The notes beneath the pieces were generated by a model. It worked only from the letters and a program-made list of their open reading frames with translations, ran no database searches and was not told the DNA's origin. From contig JABBOT010000080.1 in assembly GCA_016165875.1 (NCBI GenBank), positions 30,499,326-30,563,325 on the forward strand: a stretch of DNA of 64,000 nucleotides. Direction: 5' to 3'. A program made the translations under genes and the position numbers. Numbering within the stretch: position 1 is the stretch's first letter; every line of letters starts with the position of its first letter. Positions 43,721 through 56,109 of this stretch are shown one piece after another. Source of the stretch: Acanthopleura granulata. Taxonomy: Eukaryota > Mollusca > Polyplacophora > Chitonida > Chitonidae.

Positions 43721-45092
43721 GGGTTGATGCAAGTGGTATTTTAATGGCAGACACGGAACTCTTTACAAAGTAGTGTCTTTGTTAACTGGAAATTTATAAC
43801 ACGTTGCCATGACTGCTGATTGCAGAAAGCTATTTGTCAATGAGTTTCTCTGACCCTCTGTGAGTGGAAGTCGATCATAAAACAGCAGTGCCCTCTGCCT
43901 CTATGATAAACATTACCACAGAATTCAATAAAGTAACAAGTCATCATGAATAATCACAGCTGCCATTTTTAATCAAGTAGAGAGCACTGCTATTTAAGGA
44001 GTTACAAGATTTGTTTCCCTTTTTAGAGGGCCAGAAACCCGATTTACCTCAATCTGTGTTGCATTCCGCCTGTTTGAAGTAAGCTTAAAGTTAAAGGTGA
44101 ACTGTTCGAGTTTATTAATTTTTTCCCAAAAATAGGCACAGTATATCATAGAGGTATCTGAAACATGGAGCCGTAGTGATTTAACGAACAAAAATCGCAA
44201 GAAGTTTTAAAAATTTTTTGTGTTGTAATATTTCTTTGTATTGAATTTTGTAAAGCTTGGTATTTTCTACACGCTTATCTGTCTTTGATGTCACAGTAGT
44301 GCATGACGTCATAATGGCGATATGCCATTTTCCGCAACAGTGAACAGTGCTTACCACCCATCGAATTACGATGGGAGTAGCTTTGATGCCTTCCCATCGG
44401 ACCCCGCCATGCGATAAAAATGGATAATTGCCATGCAACGTGACGACTTCGAACCAAATATGTACTCTAAATTTTGTTCTAGCCATTCTGAGGAGACGTA
44501 TTTTGATCACACTAGTGTTTGGAAAACGTATTATTATATATAACACAAAAAATTCGCTCACCGCTTGTCTACCCTTGAATGGCGCTATCGCGCCAGATAT
44601 GCGTGACGTAACTGAAGTATTTCCGGTTTTGAAAAAAATATTCTCTTAAAAAAATATTCCCTTCATAAAATCTAGCAAGTTTTATTCTTTAAACCAGTTC
44701 GGCTCAGTGTTTCAGATACTTCTAGGATATACTGTGTCAATTTTGTGCGACAGAATGTGCAATCACATTTAAGCTGTCCTAAATCCTACCAGATTTCTGA
44801 TATTCTGTATGTGCCATTTCATCTGGTCGAGCCCGTTGATGAAATGCAGGGCCTTGTATGGAGCTGCCTGCCCTTTCTTGCTGGACTTGGTCCTTCTGCC
44901 CGCGTTAAGATTCACTAGGCACCTGAAAAGAGGGAGATCAGTGATTGCATTATGAAAGGAATCTACAGCTTAATTCATTTGGACTATAAAAATTTACCCA
45001 GCGTTAACTGACTGCTTAAGTGGATTTGAAAACGCTTTCGATTAGATTGCGTAAATAACGTGATATTTTGTATGAATCAAAATGATAAGAGA

Positions 45093-45232
45093 AAAGCTCT
45101 TGTGTTTTCTGACAGGGTGGTACCACCAAAGCTCTTGTGTTTTCTGACAGGGTGGTACCACCAAAGCTCTTGTGTTTTCTGACAGGGTGGTACCACCAAA
45201 GCTCTTGTGTTTTCTGACAGGGTGGTACCACC
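45093..45232. repeat. 35-bp tandem repeat, four exact or near-exact copies
   Basis: Units start at 45093, 45128, 45163 and 45198. Each reads aaagctcttgtgttttctga then cagggtggtaccacc. Each holds the 12-bp perfect palindrome ggtggtaccacc. Confidence 0.95.
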
Positions 45233-45394
45233 AAATTTCTGGTGCTGCTTCACTCCGACACCATGCCATCAGTAACCAGACAAGATCTGATCACATTTTC
45301 AAGAAATCATACCAAACAGTCCTTGATGTATCCTCTAATGTTCTGAGTACTAAGTACATGTATGTATGCATGATTGAGCTTAACTTCATACAGT

Positions 45395-45675
45395 TTTCGG
45401 TTATTTGACGACGACGAGCCTTTAGAAGGCATATATAGTGTGTCTTCTTTTAGCAGGACAAGTCCACCAAACTGCCACCACTGGAACAACAAGCGCAAGA
45501 CACCAGGCACAACACCCCACCCAGTCAATTTATACTGACCAGCCTAGTTTCCTTGTTCTAATCTCTGAGTGCTGAGCACCAAGCAAGGCAGCAGCAAGCA
45601 CCATTTTTAAAATCTGGTATGACCCGACACCGGTATGATCTCAAATTCCCTCTAACCACCAGGCCACCGAGGCCG
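45395..45675 (-). mobile_element. SINE family 2
   Basis: gacgacgacgagcctttaga, tatatagtgtgtcttctttt, cccagtcaatttatactgac, gctgagcaccaagcaaggca, and a tRNA-like head complement ctctaaccaccaggccaccg. It probably owes its head to a tRNA ancestor, like family 1. Confidence 0.7.
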
Positions 45676-46906
45676 TTCTGTGTACTCAGAAAAAAAGCAT
45701 CAAGTACCATTTTTTAAATTGTGGTACCAGTATGACGTGAATTTTGAACTGTATCACAGATCACTCGACACCAGGTCGTCATTCCACGCACTTCTCTATT
45801 ACTGTAAGATTAGAGTAATTTACAATTGTATCTTTATTGTTGATTGTGTTTTATCATTCATGGCATTGTAGCTAAATGAGGAGGAAACCAGAGATCCAGG
45901 AGTAAATTATTGACCTTTGGGAAGTAACAGACAAACTTTCGCACATATGATTTCAAATTGTCTGCTCCCATTCTTATTAAATTGGCAAATTGTGTTATAA
46001 TTGACAAAGTCAGCACTCAAAAATCTGGGGAAATTAGAAATAGCTGTTTATGCAGCTAGCCTCTAAGTAGTAGTATCTGGTCTTTGAAAATAAGCGTAGA
46101 TTGGGTATGAGATGTGGATGGGGAACAAACTAAAAGTCACAAATTTAAAGACAGCCTGACACAGTGTACCTAAATTAGTGGAATGTACAGGCCTTGGAGA
46201 ATAAAAGACATGCACATACCTGAAACATAGTTTGAATTTTTGTCTGAAGTTTGCCACACTGAATGAGAGATATCTGTAAAAATAAGGGTATGATTGTCTT
46301 TAATAAGACCTCCTTAATTATTATACTGGTGCAATTTGGGGGCAATCAATAAGCTTAAGAACAGATTTATATATTTACAACGTACTGCAATTAAATTCAG
46401 ATTACGGGGCTGGTTAAATCACAAAACAAGGATGGTACAAAACCAAAAGGAAACTTCATCAATCAGTTAAACTGATAAATAATTACAAATCCTTTTGTAA
46501 TGTTATGTCAAATTTTCAAGTCAGTGGCTATTTTTTACCTGTGAAGTAATCCTTTGACAAGTAATGTAACAAATCTGAAAAGTTCACACGTGACAATCAC
46601 AACGTCACAAACAGGTCTGTGCCCACAGGTTCCACAGGTTGTACACTGAACACAGGCAACTTCTGTTGCTATCCTAGGTTGAAAGAAAAACGGATCCAAA
46701 CTGAGATCAACAATGTCACAAACTTCATAGAAGGTCATGTCTGATACATAGCCTCCAGTGTACTGTTTCACAATGAAATGAACAGAGTCAGATGTTGTCA
46801 CAAGAACAAGGAGTATCCTTCCAAAGATTAGACTGTGATCTATTTTATGAACTAGAACTGTGCGTGGTCTATATTCTATATACCACGTACAGTTACTCGG
46901 TCAACA

Positions 46907-47509
46907 ATACAAGTGTCATTTCCAGAAATGAGGGCATTACACTTAACAAGAGGTCATTATACAATACAAGTGTCACTTCCAGGAATGAGGGCATTACACT
47001 TAACAAGAGGTCATTATACAATACAAGTGTCATCTCCAGAAATGAGGGCATTACACTCAACAAGAGGTCATTATACAATACAAGTGTCACTTCCAGGAAT
47101 GAGGGCATTACACTTAACAAGAGGTCATTATACAATACAAGTGTCATCTCCAGAAATGAGGGCATTACACTTAACAAGAGGTCATTATACAATACAAGTG
47201 TCACTTCCAGGAATGAGGGCATTACACTTAACAAGAGGTCATTATACAATACAAGTGTCATCTCCAGAAATGAGGGCATTACACTCAACAAGAGGTCATT
47301 ATACAATACAAGTGTCACTTCCAGGAATGAGGGCATTACACTTAACAAGAGGTCATTATACAATACAAGTGTCATCTCCAGAAATGAGGGCATTACACTT
47401 AACAAGAGGTCATTATACAATACAAGTGTCACTTCCAGGAATGAGGGCATTACACTTAACAAGAGGTCATTATACAATACAAGTGTCATCTCCAGAAATT
47501 AGGGGATAA
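46907..47509. repeat. 57-bp minisatellite with higher-order structure
   Basis: About ten and a half units of 57 bp (19 codons). Two unit types alternate: one with cat(t/c)tccagaaatg, the other with cacttccaggaatg. A second variation, cactcaac against cacttaac, splits the first type so that units 3-6 and 7-10 form two nearly identical 228-bp blocks. Because 57 is divisible by three, long repetitive open frames arise on both strands without implying a gene. Confidence 0.95.
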
Positions 47510-49089
47510 ATTGAGAACTTTCTACCTACCTTTCTACCAAGAGATCCACTTTTTTGTGGAAATAAAGTATGTAAAATACAATGCCAGTTCGCACTGGAGA
47601 ATCACTTCAAACAAATTATGTGTTAAGCACGGGGTAAACGTGGACTACATATATGAAAGTATTTCAGCTGGTTGAACAAATAATCAAATTTCACACTTTC
47701 AATATTGTCAAGCTGCTCATCATTTCGCACTCTGGTCAGAGCTTTTTTGTACGTATTTATATCACGCTTCTTTCCAAGAAAACAGGACTCTGACTTTTCC
47801 AACAGCTGTGGTTGCTAAACAATATCTACACTTCTAATTATGTGTACTGCTAAAGTTCTCCACAAATCCGCCAATGCAGTGACTTCCAAGGTTATCGCCT
47901 GCAATAAACACCACTGTTCCACGTAACTTATTTCTTAAACCAAGTGCCCGTATATCTGTTCCACTTTAAATTGTCTTAATATCATCTAAAAGAGTCCCAA
48001 AAACTTTCTTCTGGCCGAGGTAAAAAAAGTCTGATTTTTTGCAGGGTAAAACTAGTTGAACTGGGTCAATTTCTGACCGATAAAATGAACTAAAGTTTCC
48101 CAAAATGAAATATATGGTAAGTGTTTTATATTTCTTCATGGCACTTCCTAATGGGTTCACAACTTGAAATGCATTTTGATACAGAATAATTTTTAAAGAT
48201 GAGGATTCTTCTCTGAACAAAGAGTCATGTAAATCACCATTTTCAGGCTGGGTTTCTGGGTATAAATATTAGCAGATTTGTTGTGGAATATGGCTTGTAG
48301 AGTTTTGATAACAGAAATTAAGACAAGATACAGTTCAACGGGTGCAACAAATCGAAATTTATCTTTGAAATGCGTTCTAAGAACACTGTCTTTCCTTCCC
48401 TGACATCTTTGAAAAATGTCGGAATTGAATGTCTCCTTAACTACAGGATTGATAGTCTCTTCTGATAAACCTCTATCCAGGAATGCACTTCTCAGTGTTG
48501 ACTGAAGTATTTCCTGATTTAGTATACTTATATATTTGAGTTCATCAACCAAGTCTGAAATGAAGTAAGGCAAGATTTTTTTGAATTGCTTTTGAAAGGA
48601 TTTCACAGCTTTGATTGTCAGCTGACACACAGTTTATAGTGATGCTTACAGACTTGTTGAAAGGTCATGGATTTCTATGATTTCGAGAAATATGTGTCTT
48701 GAATGTTGCTTCCTTTATAAAATTACTTCCAAATCGCTTGTGGCGTCACTGAATTCTGTGTCCAGTGCGAATGTGCTGCCTTAAATGAGACACCAATGAT
48801 TTTACACTGTTTGTGGGAATGTCACTACATGTAGCTGCATAGACACCTTCAACTCCACTTCATCATGTCGAGTTTGTAGGCCTCTGACGTCGCGCCCCTC
48901 GTTCTGATGACACCGTGTAACATGCTGTCGGATAGCCGAAATCGAATTATAGCCAGACGACACGCAATTCCTCACACCGCAAGGAAATCGGGCATTAGGC
49001 GTGTCAGAGTGTATTCTCAAGCTATGTCCCAGGTACGCTGTCACAGAAACGCAACTAAAATTACAGAGCCTACATTCAAATAGAGACAA
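47510..49089 (-). pseudogene. Decayed C2H2 zinc-finger protein of a transposon-derived family
   Basis: Minus-strand frames in order. 49089-48802: MSLFECRLCNFSC with two C2H2-type fingers (C-x2-C-x12-H-x4-H, then C-x4-C-x12-H-x4-H). 48630-48193: SFQKQFKKILPYFISDLVDEL and onward. 48220-47966: LYQNAFQVVNPLGSAMKKYK, QLVLPCKKSDF and GTLLDDIKT. Near 47800-47920: VFIAGDNLGSHCIGGFVENFS and CRYC, then near 47580-47640 a L-PCL-HNLFE-like stretch. I recall this motif order from an uncharacterised multicopy animal protein family, probably mobile-element derived, but cannot name it. Frameshifts and stops show it is broken. The 57-bp minisatellite abuts its 3' end. Confidence 0.55.
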
Positions 49090-49299
49090 GATGTTATGTT
49101 ATAAAAAGATTTTCCAAACTTACCCGCTTAACATCCAGTGCACGCCACCAGGTTTTCACCAGCACTTGCATCTAGGGAATGGTATTAACAAAAGCCCAGT
49201 GTTCTGTGCAAAAATAGTTCATTTTATGGCAGTACTCACATCGGCAAATGCATGCAATGGAGTATGACACCATACCGTAACGTTTCTATTCATTGTAGC

Positions 49300-51540
49300 T
49301 AAAACCATGGATGTAAGGGAAATCCCAAACCGTGATCATTATTGTATTTATGCCTAGATGAGTAAATAAATAAAAAAATAAATTAGCAACCCTATGGACA
49401 ATTGCGTGCAAGATTGGGTCTGCTGCCAACAAATAATGGACACCACTTCAGCACTTGGCTGGTGTTTAAAGTCAGTTTGGACAACTGTGGGCATTATATC
49501 AGAATGCCAAGTATCTATTCATACATTAATAAGTTATCAAATAATTGTAGTGTTACATCCCAAATTATTTTTACAACGAAACGTGGAGTAATATTACCAT
49601 TGATCATTTGCAAACTTGCGTGTTTCTAGAACATAGGCTAAACCCTTGTACATTTACAGCGACATGTACACAAAATCGTCAATCTACTACATGTATATAG
49701 TCGAGTAATATTACGCACAATGACGTATATTTACACCTCAAAATAGTGTCAACACAAAACAACACAATGTGGTGTGAATATCTACAACATGTCACATCGT
49801 AAATGTAAAGACTTAACGAGGAACTACAAATATCTATAAATATACATCGAGGCTGTTTAAATATACAACAAAGGGAATGACAATAACACCTTTAAACGTT
49901 ATAAATGTTTTATAATAGCAAAGATTGTGACACTTTACAGCAGTATGTGTTGTAATTTAATACACTTTTTTCACACTGTGTGAAATGAAACAATCTAACC
50001 ATGCAACAAATTGGACAGTCTTTGATAAGTATTTGTTGACCATCTAGTAAACGTTTAATAGCATCGAAGAGCAAACACTACCCAGAGAGAGGAAATCATA
50101 CCCCTATGTTAATCAGGCGTAATAGGGTATTTGGTTACCTAGGCCCATTATGTGGCTTCAAACCCTTCAAAACTTTTGTACGGTAAAATTTTGTGTAGAG
50201 TCGGAAAACCCCTCAGATACATACTGCCAAGCAATACCCGATAAGTATATATAAGATGTCATGGTTGAAGCTGAGAATTGCCGAGGTGACAAATATTTAT
50301 TCATTTATTTCATTGGTGTTTTACTCCACCCACAAGAATATTTCAGTTATAGGACGGCTGCCAGCATAATGGTGAGGGGAAACCGGGAAGAACTCAGGGG
50401 AAACCCCAAACTACCCGCAGAATGCTGGCTGACCCACCCAGGTACGACCGGGGAGGAAGCTAGCGGAAGCTTGGCTTGAACTCACGGCGATTGCTTTGGT
50501 CAGAGGCCCTTGGGTCATTATATGTTGTACTATAACGCCCTACCTCCTTGGTAAGGCAGGCCTCGTCTGACAAATAAGCATCATACAAAACAATCCGGAT
50601 TAATGTTACTCACCACAGTCTGTCTAAAGCTTGTGCAATCCTGAAACGCCCAAAAGGCATGCGACAGCCAAATTCTAGCAGACAAAGAGTTCTACAACAA
50701 CCGGCACTCCTCCTTCATCAGATCACAAGACACTTTAACACTGGTAATTGGGTTCATTGGGCGAGCTCCATGGGTGCCACTGAGAAAGTGAAATTGCTTC
50801 ACAGATCCCCCTTTGCGTAAAAACTCCAACCTCATCAGCCCTAACTGATTCTGTTGCTCTGATAATGTTATGTAGCGCGCTTTTTGCTAATTGTAGAGTT
50901 AATTAGCTTCGCACAAAAAGCGCACTTTTGTAGGCAAAATTAAATAGACCTATCATGGATCGCAATTCTTTAAAAGTAATGTTATCTTTACTCATAACTA
51001 TCTGAAATTTCATGCTTAGTAGGTGTAATTTGTCTCTCGGAAATTGCACTATATACAAGGTCCTTTGAGTCGATCTCTAACACTAGGTAGGTTACGTTAT
51101 AACACGGGCCTTCACTTTTCTGGTTTTCTGAAATCTACTGAAAGCCTGCTTGAACTGGAGGCATTTTGCAGTGTTAGCGCGACCTGCAAAGAAAAAAGAA
51201 ATCATGTGAATGAAAGAAAACAACTCATGTGTGGATGAATGATTGTGTTGAAATGTTCAAATTTAATTTTTATGTTACATGCATACAAATTGAAGAGAGT
51301 TAATTACAAAATAAAAGACCGCAGCTGAGATGCACATAGCGATAACAAGTGACGTACACAGTTAAATGCACATTACTCCTGTCTAGCCTTAGGGTATGCG
51401 ATGACTTGACACATGACAGTGAAATAATTCAACTGAATCCGCATTCCGAATTAACAAAAACAGGTTCACTTTAAGTAAAACACACGATCACAACTAAAAA
51501 CAGCTACAATTCCGTATAAAACTTCTGACGGGCGTAACAA
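49300..51540. other. Gene-free spacer
   Basis: Contains the SINE at 50285; otherwise AT-rich sequence without recognisable genes. Confidence 0.45.
50285..50560 (-). mobile_element. SINE family 1, reverse
   Basis: Begins tattcatttatttcattggt with aagaatatttcagttatagg, then ccagcataatggtgagggga and gaactcacggcg. Confidence 0.8.
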
Positions 51541-51544
51541 TTGT

Positions 51545-52250
51545 CATACGCCAGATGTGATCCATCTGGGAAGAGAACCCAGTCACAGGGATTTGCTTGG
51601 CCTTCCAAATTGTGAAGAAAGGAAGTGAGACAATTTTAGCTGAATTTAACTACGGATTCTACTCAAGACCTACAGGTGAGACAGTATATACTATTCAATG
51701 AAAGGATGGAAATATTTCATAAACATGAATCACCAACATGACTATATTCAATATCCGTAACTGGAAAAATTGTTTATCAGAAACACACTGTAAAAAGTTT
51801 TCTGTTATAAAAAAATGCACATGTAATACTTTGCTTTCTGGGTAATGTCAATGTAGCATTATGTTACATGCAGAAAGGTGTCATGTCTGGTGTCATGTTC
51901 CAGTGACGGCAGCCCTTAAGCGCCACGAGCTTGTCTCGCCACAAGAAAACGCAGTAAATACATATGTAAGGGCTCCTCATCGTCATATGACTGAAAAATT
52001 GTTAAGACTGATTTAAAACCTGAGCATGCAAGCATACAAGCACGCAATTAACATAACATACCGTTCCTATGCTAATCACACGAGAAATCCAACTCAAGAA
52101 TATTTCACTTATACAATGGCGGTCATTTAGTATCGTAGATTCGTAAAAATTGAATTTACTGAATTCGGTATTATAGCATTTGTCATATCGTGTTAAAGAC
52201 TGGTTAGTGTTTGTTAAAGACTGCAATTATTGGAATCATTTAAATGGATC
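51545..52250. repeat. Spacer block homologous to 23340-24390
   Basis: Partner of the block before gene B; here it lies about 8-9 kb before gene C's leader, without the intervening SINE. Confidence 0.7.
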
Positions 52251-53249
52251 TCGTTATTGTGTAGTGCAATTGCAGGTTCATACGACATATAATTTTAATT
52301 GTTTTGAAAATTAACATGCCAAAAATTATACAAAAAATAGCACAAAAACGGTCATGATTTGTCGGCCATAGACAAAAGGATCCGAAACTCAGACTTGACA
52401 TGTAAGTCATCATGGGAAAGTCTGTACTAAGTTTCAGTTCAACGTACTACAGTGTTCTGAAAGAAGTCTGTAAAAGTGTTTAAGTCCAGATCTGGACAAA
52501 GACAGCCATAAGTTTGTCTAAATTGAACGCAGGTGCCCGAAACTCGACCTTATCCGCAATTACACCGGCTTATAGCTGGGCTCGGGGGAGCAGTTACTGA
52601 TGATATCAGCAATGTACGAGGAAATTTGACTCGCTTTATTGTTAGCATTCAATTTATAGTACCAACTTTTGAAAAGAAGTGAGAAAATTTCACGCCATCA
52701 TATAAGTCTAAAACAATGAAATATTTTCTAGGGCCACTGGAACTGCATATTCACCATAATAGTTCACGGTTATAAGATCGTTGTTCCACATGGTACAGCG
52801 GTGACTCGCGCAGTTATGAATACAACTTTCAATGGAGTCCGTGAGCTCCAGCCTTATCTCTGTGTACATATTAACATCAGTTACGGAGGAAACGATTAAG
52901 TCATGCAAGAGACAAGTCTTAATTGTTTACAATTTGCAAAGCTACATCTTTGATAGGTTTCCAACTCTGATGAATATGCATGGATGATATAAGGTACATA
53001 CTTCCAGTGAAAGATTTGACTGGAAGAGATTTTAATGGACAAATTATTGTGTATATTGGGTAGATCTTCGAGGTTAGTGGCTCCTTAGCAGCCCGTGCTT
53101 GCCTGTTGCAAGACAAAGATCTGTTATATAACAACTTTAACCCCATACCGTTGAATTCATTTTGCAGTAGATCTGTTACCGTCAGCAGACTGACAATTTC
53201 CTGAGCGAAATGGGGAGGATTTCCCATCTAGTTGCAACGGGTCCTTTCT

Positions 53250-55210
53250 TAGAGCCCAAAGTATCGATATCTGACAGCTTAACGAATTCAACATTGACCA
53301 ATGAGGTCATTTTGTTTTCACTGACCCGCTCCTTAGAATGAGGGAGGCATGGTTGATTGGCAGCTGTCATAAATATTCATCCTGGAATGGAAGACGTATC
53401 ATCTGGAGGAGAGCACAGGTGGATTTAATCTTTATGAGAAAGTATAATAATTGATGTAACATCTGAACATTTACTGTCAAAAACAACAAGAAAAAAAAAG
53501 ATGAAAAAAAGAGATTGCTTAAGACATTAAATTTAACAGTTCTGCAGGTAAATCCATTCTACAAAACTTTCATTCATTGACTTAGTTTTACTGAAACAAG
53601 GACTCCATTTATGTAAAGGGAGGTCAGAGAAAGACCCCTAGTTGGACCCCGAGTTTCATCGAAGTCCGCAGTATTCGCCTGCACAGAAGTGGGGAGTAAG
53701 ATTTGTAGCTAAGTCTTGCGTTGCGGATGGACTTTTGTGAATTAACATAGAAGTGTGCAAAGAGATAATGTTGTTTGAACTAAACTCTTAATTTGTACAT
53801 GTAAAGCAGGCTTGTTTTTTATTTATTTGTTTTTCGTTGTTTTGGAGTTTTTGTTTGTTTTTGCTACCAACAATGTCAGTAAAGCCATCATTATACAGCA
53901 CTTCGTCTCTCTGGTGCTGGTGGTGGTGGTGGTGGTAATAGATTATAGAGCGTTTTCCACTCCCGAGGGAATAATTTACACCAAGACTGAATGAAGAATA
54001 GTTTCAAACTGTTCGTCAAATATAAGTACCTACTACATGTAATTGTTATACCTCTTAGATGTCTTTCCCCTTATTAACACAGTGGGGCAAACTTCAAAAC
54101 AAATACCAAAACATCAGGTGGTCGGATGGGTCTCCGTTGTGATTGATGGGCCCGATAACTACGTTTGAACTTCAATGGCTGCCCATATATAGCTGTTTCA
54201 GCTGTTTCAACGCTCAGCCAGTTTCAGTTGACCTCCAGCCTAATGACCTCCCTTCCCACAAATGATTGCTATTCTTTGATCATAAAGGCCAAAACCGACA
54301 AGGTGACAAGAATATGATGGGTGTTTTTACCGCATGAAAATGGCTTTCTTTCTTACTCCAGTGAGAGCAAACCTGCAAAGTTGAGACTAATTTCGGTAAA
54401 TCGGAGCAGTCCAGTGGATTGCGTTCCGAAATGTTGCTAAAAAGGAAACAAATCCTCCGTCGGATCGAGTTTAGCGGATGGATCGGGTAGCCCACAAAAA
54501 ATATTTATTTTGATGTTCGTCTGACTGGGTCGATGGAAATGCCGACATATTGTATCATGGCGCAAAAGAGTGCCAGCTGACAGGACGCAAACCTTATCGT
54601 CAAAAAATGATTTGTGGCGTATTTCATCACTTAGTTTTGTTGTGCTATACAATGACAATGCTCTACTGGGGCTTTCTAAATAGTAGAAAACATTTGAGAG
54701 ATGCTTAAACACTCCGCGGCAGTACACTATAAAACTGGGACTTCTTCGAAAAATCGATAACAATTTTCACATTTCTCAGAAATGCCCGCATAAAAGAAGT
54801 CTCCAAACTTAGGACGCATTCGCGCAAAGAGAAGTAGGCAACAGTTTTCGATGATGTCGAAATGACACAAGGAATGAATAAAATCAGTTTCCAAATTGTG
54901 TGCCATTTTAGTATATATGGTGTCGATACTCAAATACCTCAGTTGCTCTTTGATATCCACTGTTCATATATCCAACATTGCGATGGTACTCCACACGATG
55001 AACACACGGTCCCTAGTCCCGGGTTAAGCGGAAATAGACTTAATTATGATGCAGAACCCCAGAGATTCTGAACCCTCTGTTCGTATTTACTAACAAGAGG
55101 AGCGTACTCACTGTAAAATTTAAGAAACTTGAAGTGAGGGCGTTTGATGGAATATCCTTGACACACATGAATGCTTAACTAAGTTATCAGCCTAGTCACC
55201 ACCTTCTGTG
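53250..55210. other. Gene-free spacer
   Basis: A GGT microsatellite and a minus-strand frame at 54437-54763 with no recognisable domain. Confidence 0.45.
53918..53937. repeat. GGT trinucleotide microsatellite
   Basis: A tggtggtggtggtggtggt run in gene-free sequence. Confidence 0.9.
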
Positions 55211-55239
55211 TGACTGAAGAAGCAATGCTATGGCTGAAC

Positions 55240-55335
55240 ATGAACCTTATCTAGCATCTGTGTATGAACCTCAATTGGCATGTCTGTATGAGCCTTAAAT
55301 GACATTTCTACAACAATCTACTGGCATATCTATTT
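55240..55335. repeat. 24-bp degenerate minisatellite, second locus
   Basis: About four units related to the 25.8-kb array (for example tgtatgaacctcaattggca), flanked by the same surrounding sequence, so copy number differs between duplicated blocks. Confidence 0.65.
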
Positions 55336-55589
55336 TAGAAAATTACGACAGCCCCTGCGGTATTGCCACTAAAACATCAGAAGTGGCAAGATATATACAG
55401 CGCCGACTGCAATCCAAAGATTCAAATGGATTTATACTTTGAAATTCATGCCACACTCGTTAGCATGACAGCGAGGTATATTATCCTGATAAAGACAGTA
55501 AACGACCACCGCGAACTGCTAAACAAGATGTCAGTCAAAGAGTAACCACGATAGAAAAACGGAATTTATTTCAAACCGTTACAAATAAT

Positions 55590-55840
55590 GGGACACTACC
55601 AGATACTCGTGAAATTCGTGACTTCTCCCCTCGCGTAGCAAATTAGCAAGACTGTGGGAAAGCATCGAAGACCCTCCTCATAAAATCTTGCTGTATCTGA
55701 CATGATGCTCGTCACAGAGCGTCCCTCCCAGAGACACTTATCATTCCCCAAACCATAACACAACAACCACCCAAGCGATTTACCTGCTGCATACAACATG
55801 TAGAGAAACGTTGACCTAGTCGATGCCATGTTCAAGGGAT
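55590..55840 (-). pseudogene. Tc1-like transposase relic, copy 2
   Basis: Minus strand frame near 55715-55770 reads GCCVMVWGMISVSGRDAL, the VMVWGGIS motif of Tc1 transposases. It is followed by RFYEEGLRCF, which aligns with RFHEEGHC of copy 1. It keeps the piece copy 1 lost, while the N-terminal half is absent. Confidence 0.5.
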
Positions 55841-55852
55841 TTGGACTCATCG

Positions 55853-56104
55853 GTATTTATTTATTTATTTGATTGGTATTTTACGCCGTACTCAAAAATA
55901 TTTCACCTATACGAAGGCGACCAGCATTACGGTGACAGGAAATCGGGTAGAGCACAGGGGAACCATCCACAAGTTACTTGCAGACCTTCCCACATACGAC
56001 ACGAGAGGAAGCCAGCACGAGTTGAACTTGAACTCACAGTTCCGCAATGATGGGAGGCATAACGCCGCGTTAGCGCGCTAATCAAGTGATCCACGGGGGG
56101 CCCC
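55853..56104 (-). mobile_element. SINE family 1, full length, reverse
   Basis: Reverse-oriented tail (tatttatttatttatttgat) then ttttacgccgtactcaaaaa; ends in the tRNA-like head complement gccgcgttagcgcgctaatc and ggggggcccc. Confidence 0.85.
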
Positions 56105-56109
56105 GACAA

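Larger units (their letters stand above)
40790..44990. other. Gene-free spacer after gene B
   Basis: Holds the MITE-like element at 41363 and the hairpin at 43569. Overlapping open frames on both strands at 41454-41809 and 44181-44561 match nothing I know. Confidence 0.45.

Noticed and set aside
46792..47502. Long repetitive open frames on both strands (up to 236 residues)
   Set aside because: They are a by-product of a 57-bp tandem repeat whose length is divisible by three; all frames stay open and no splice sites, homology or start context support a gene.
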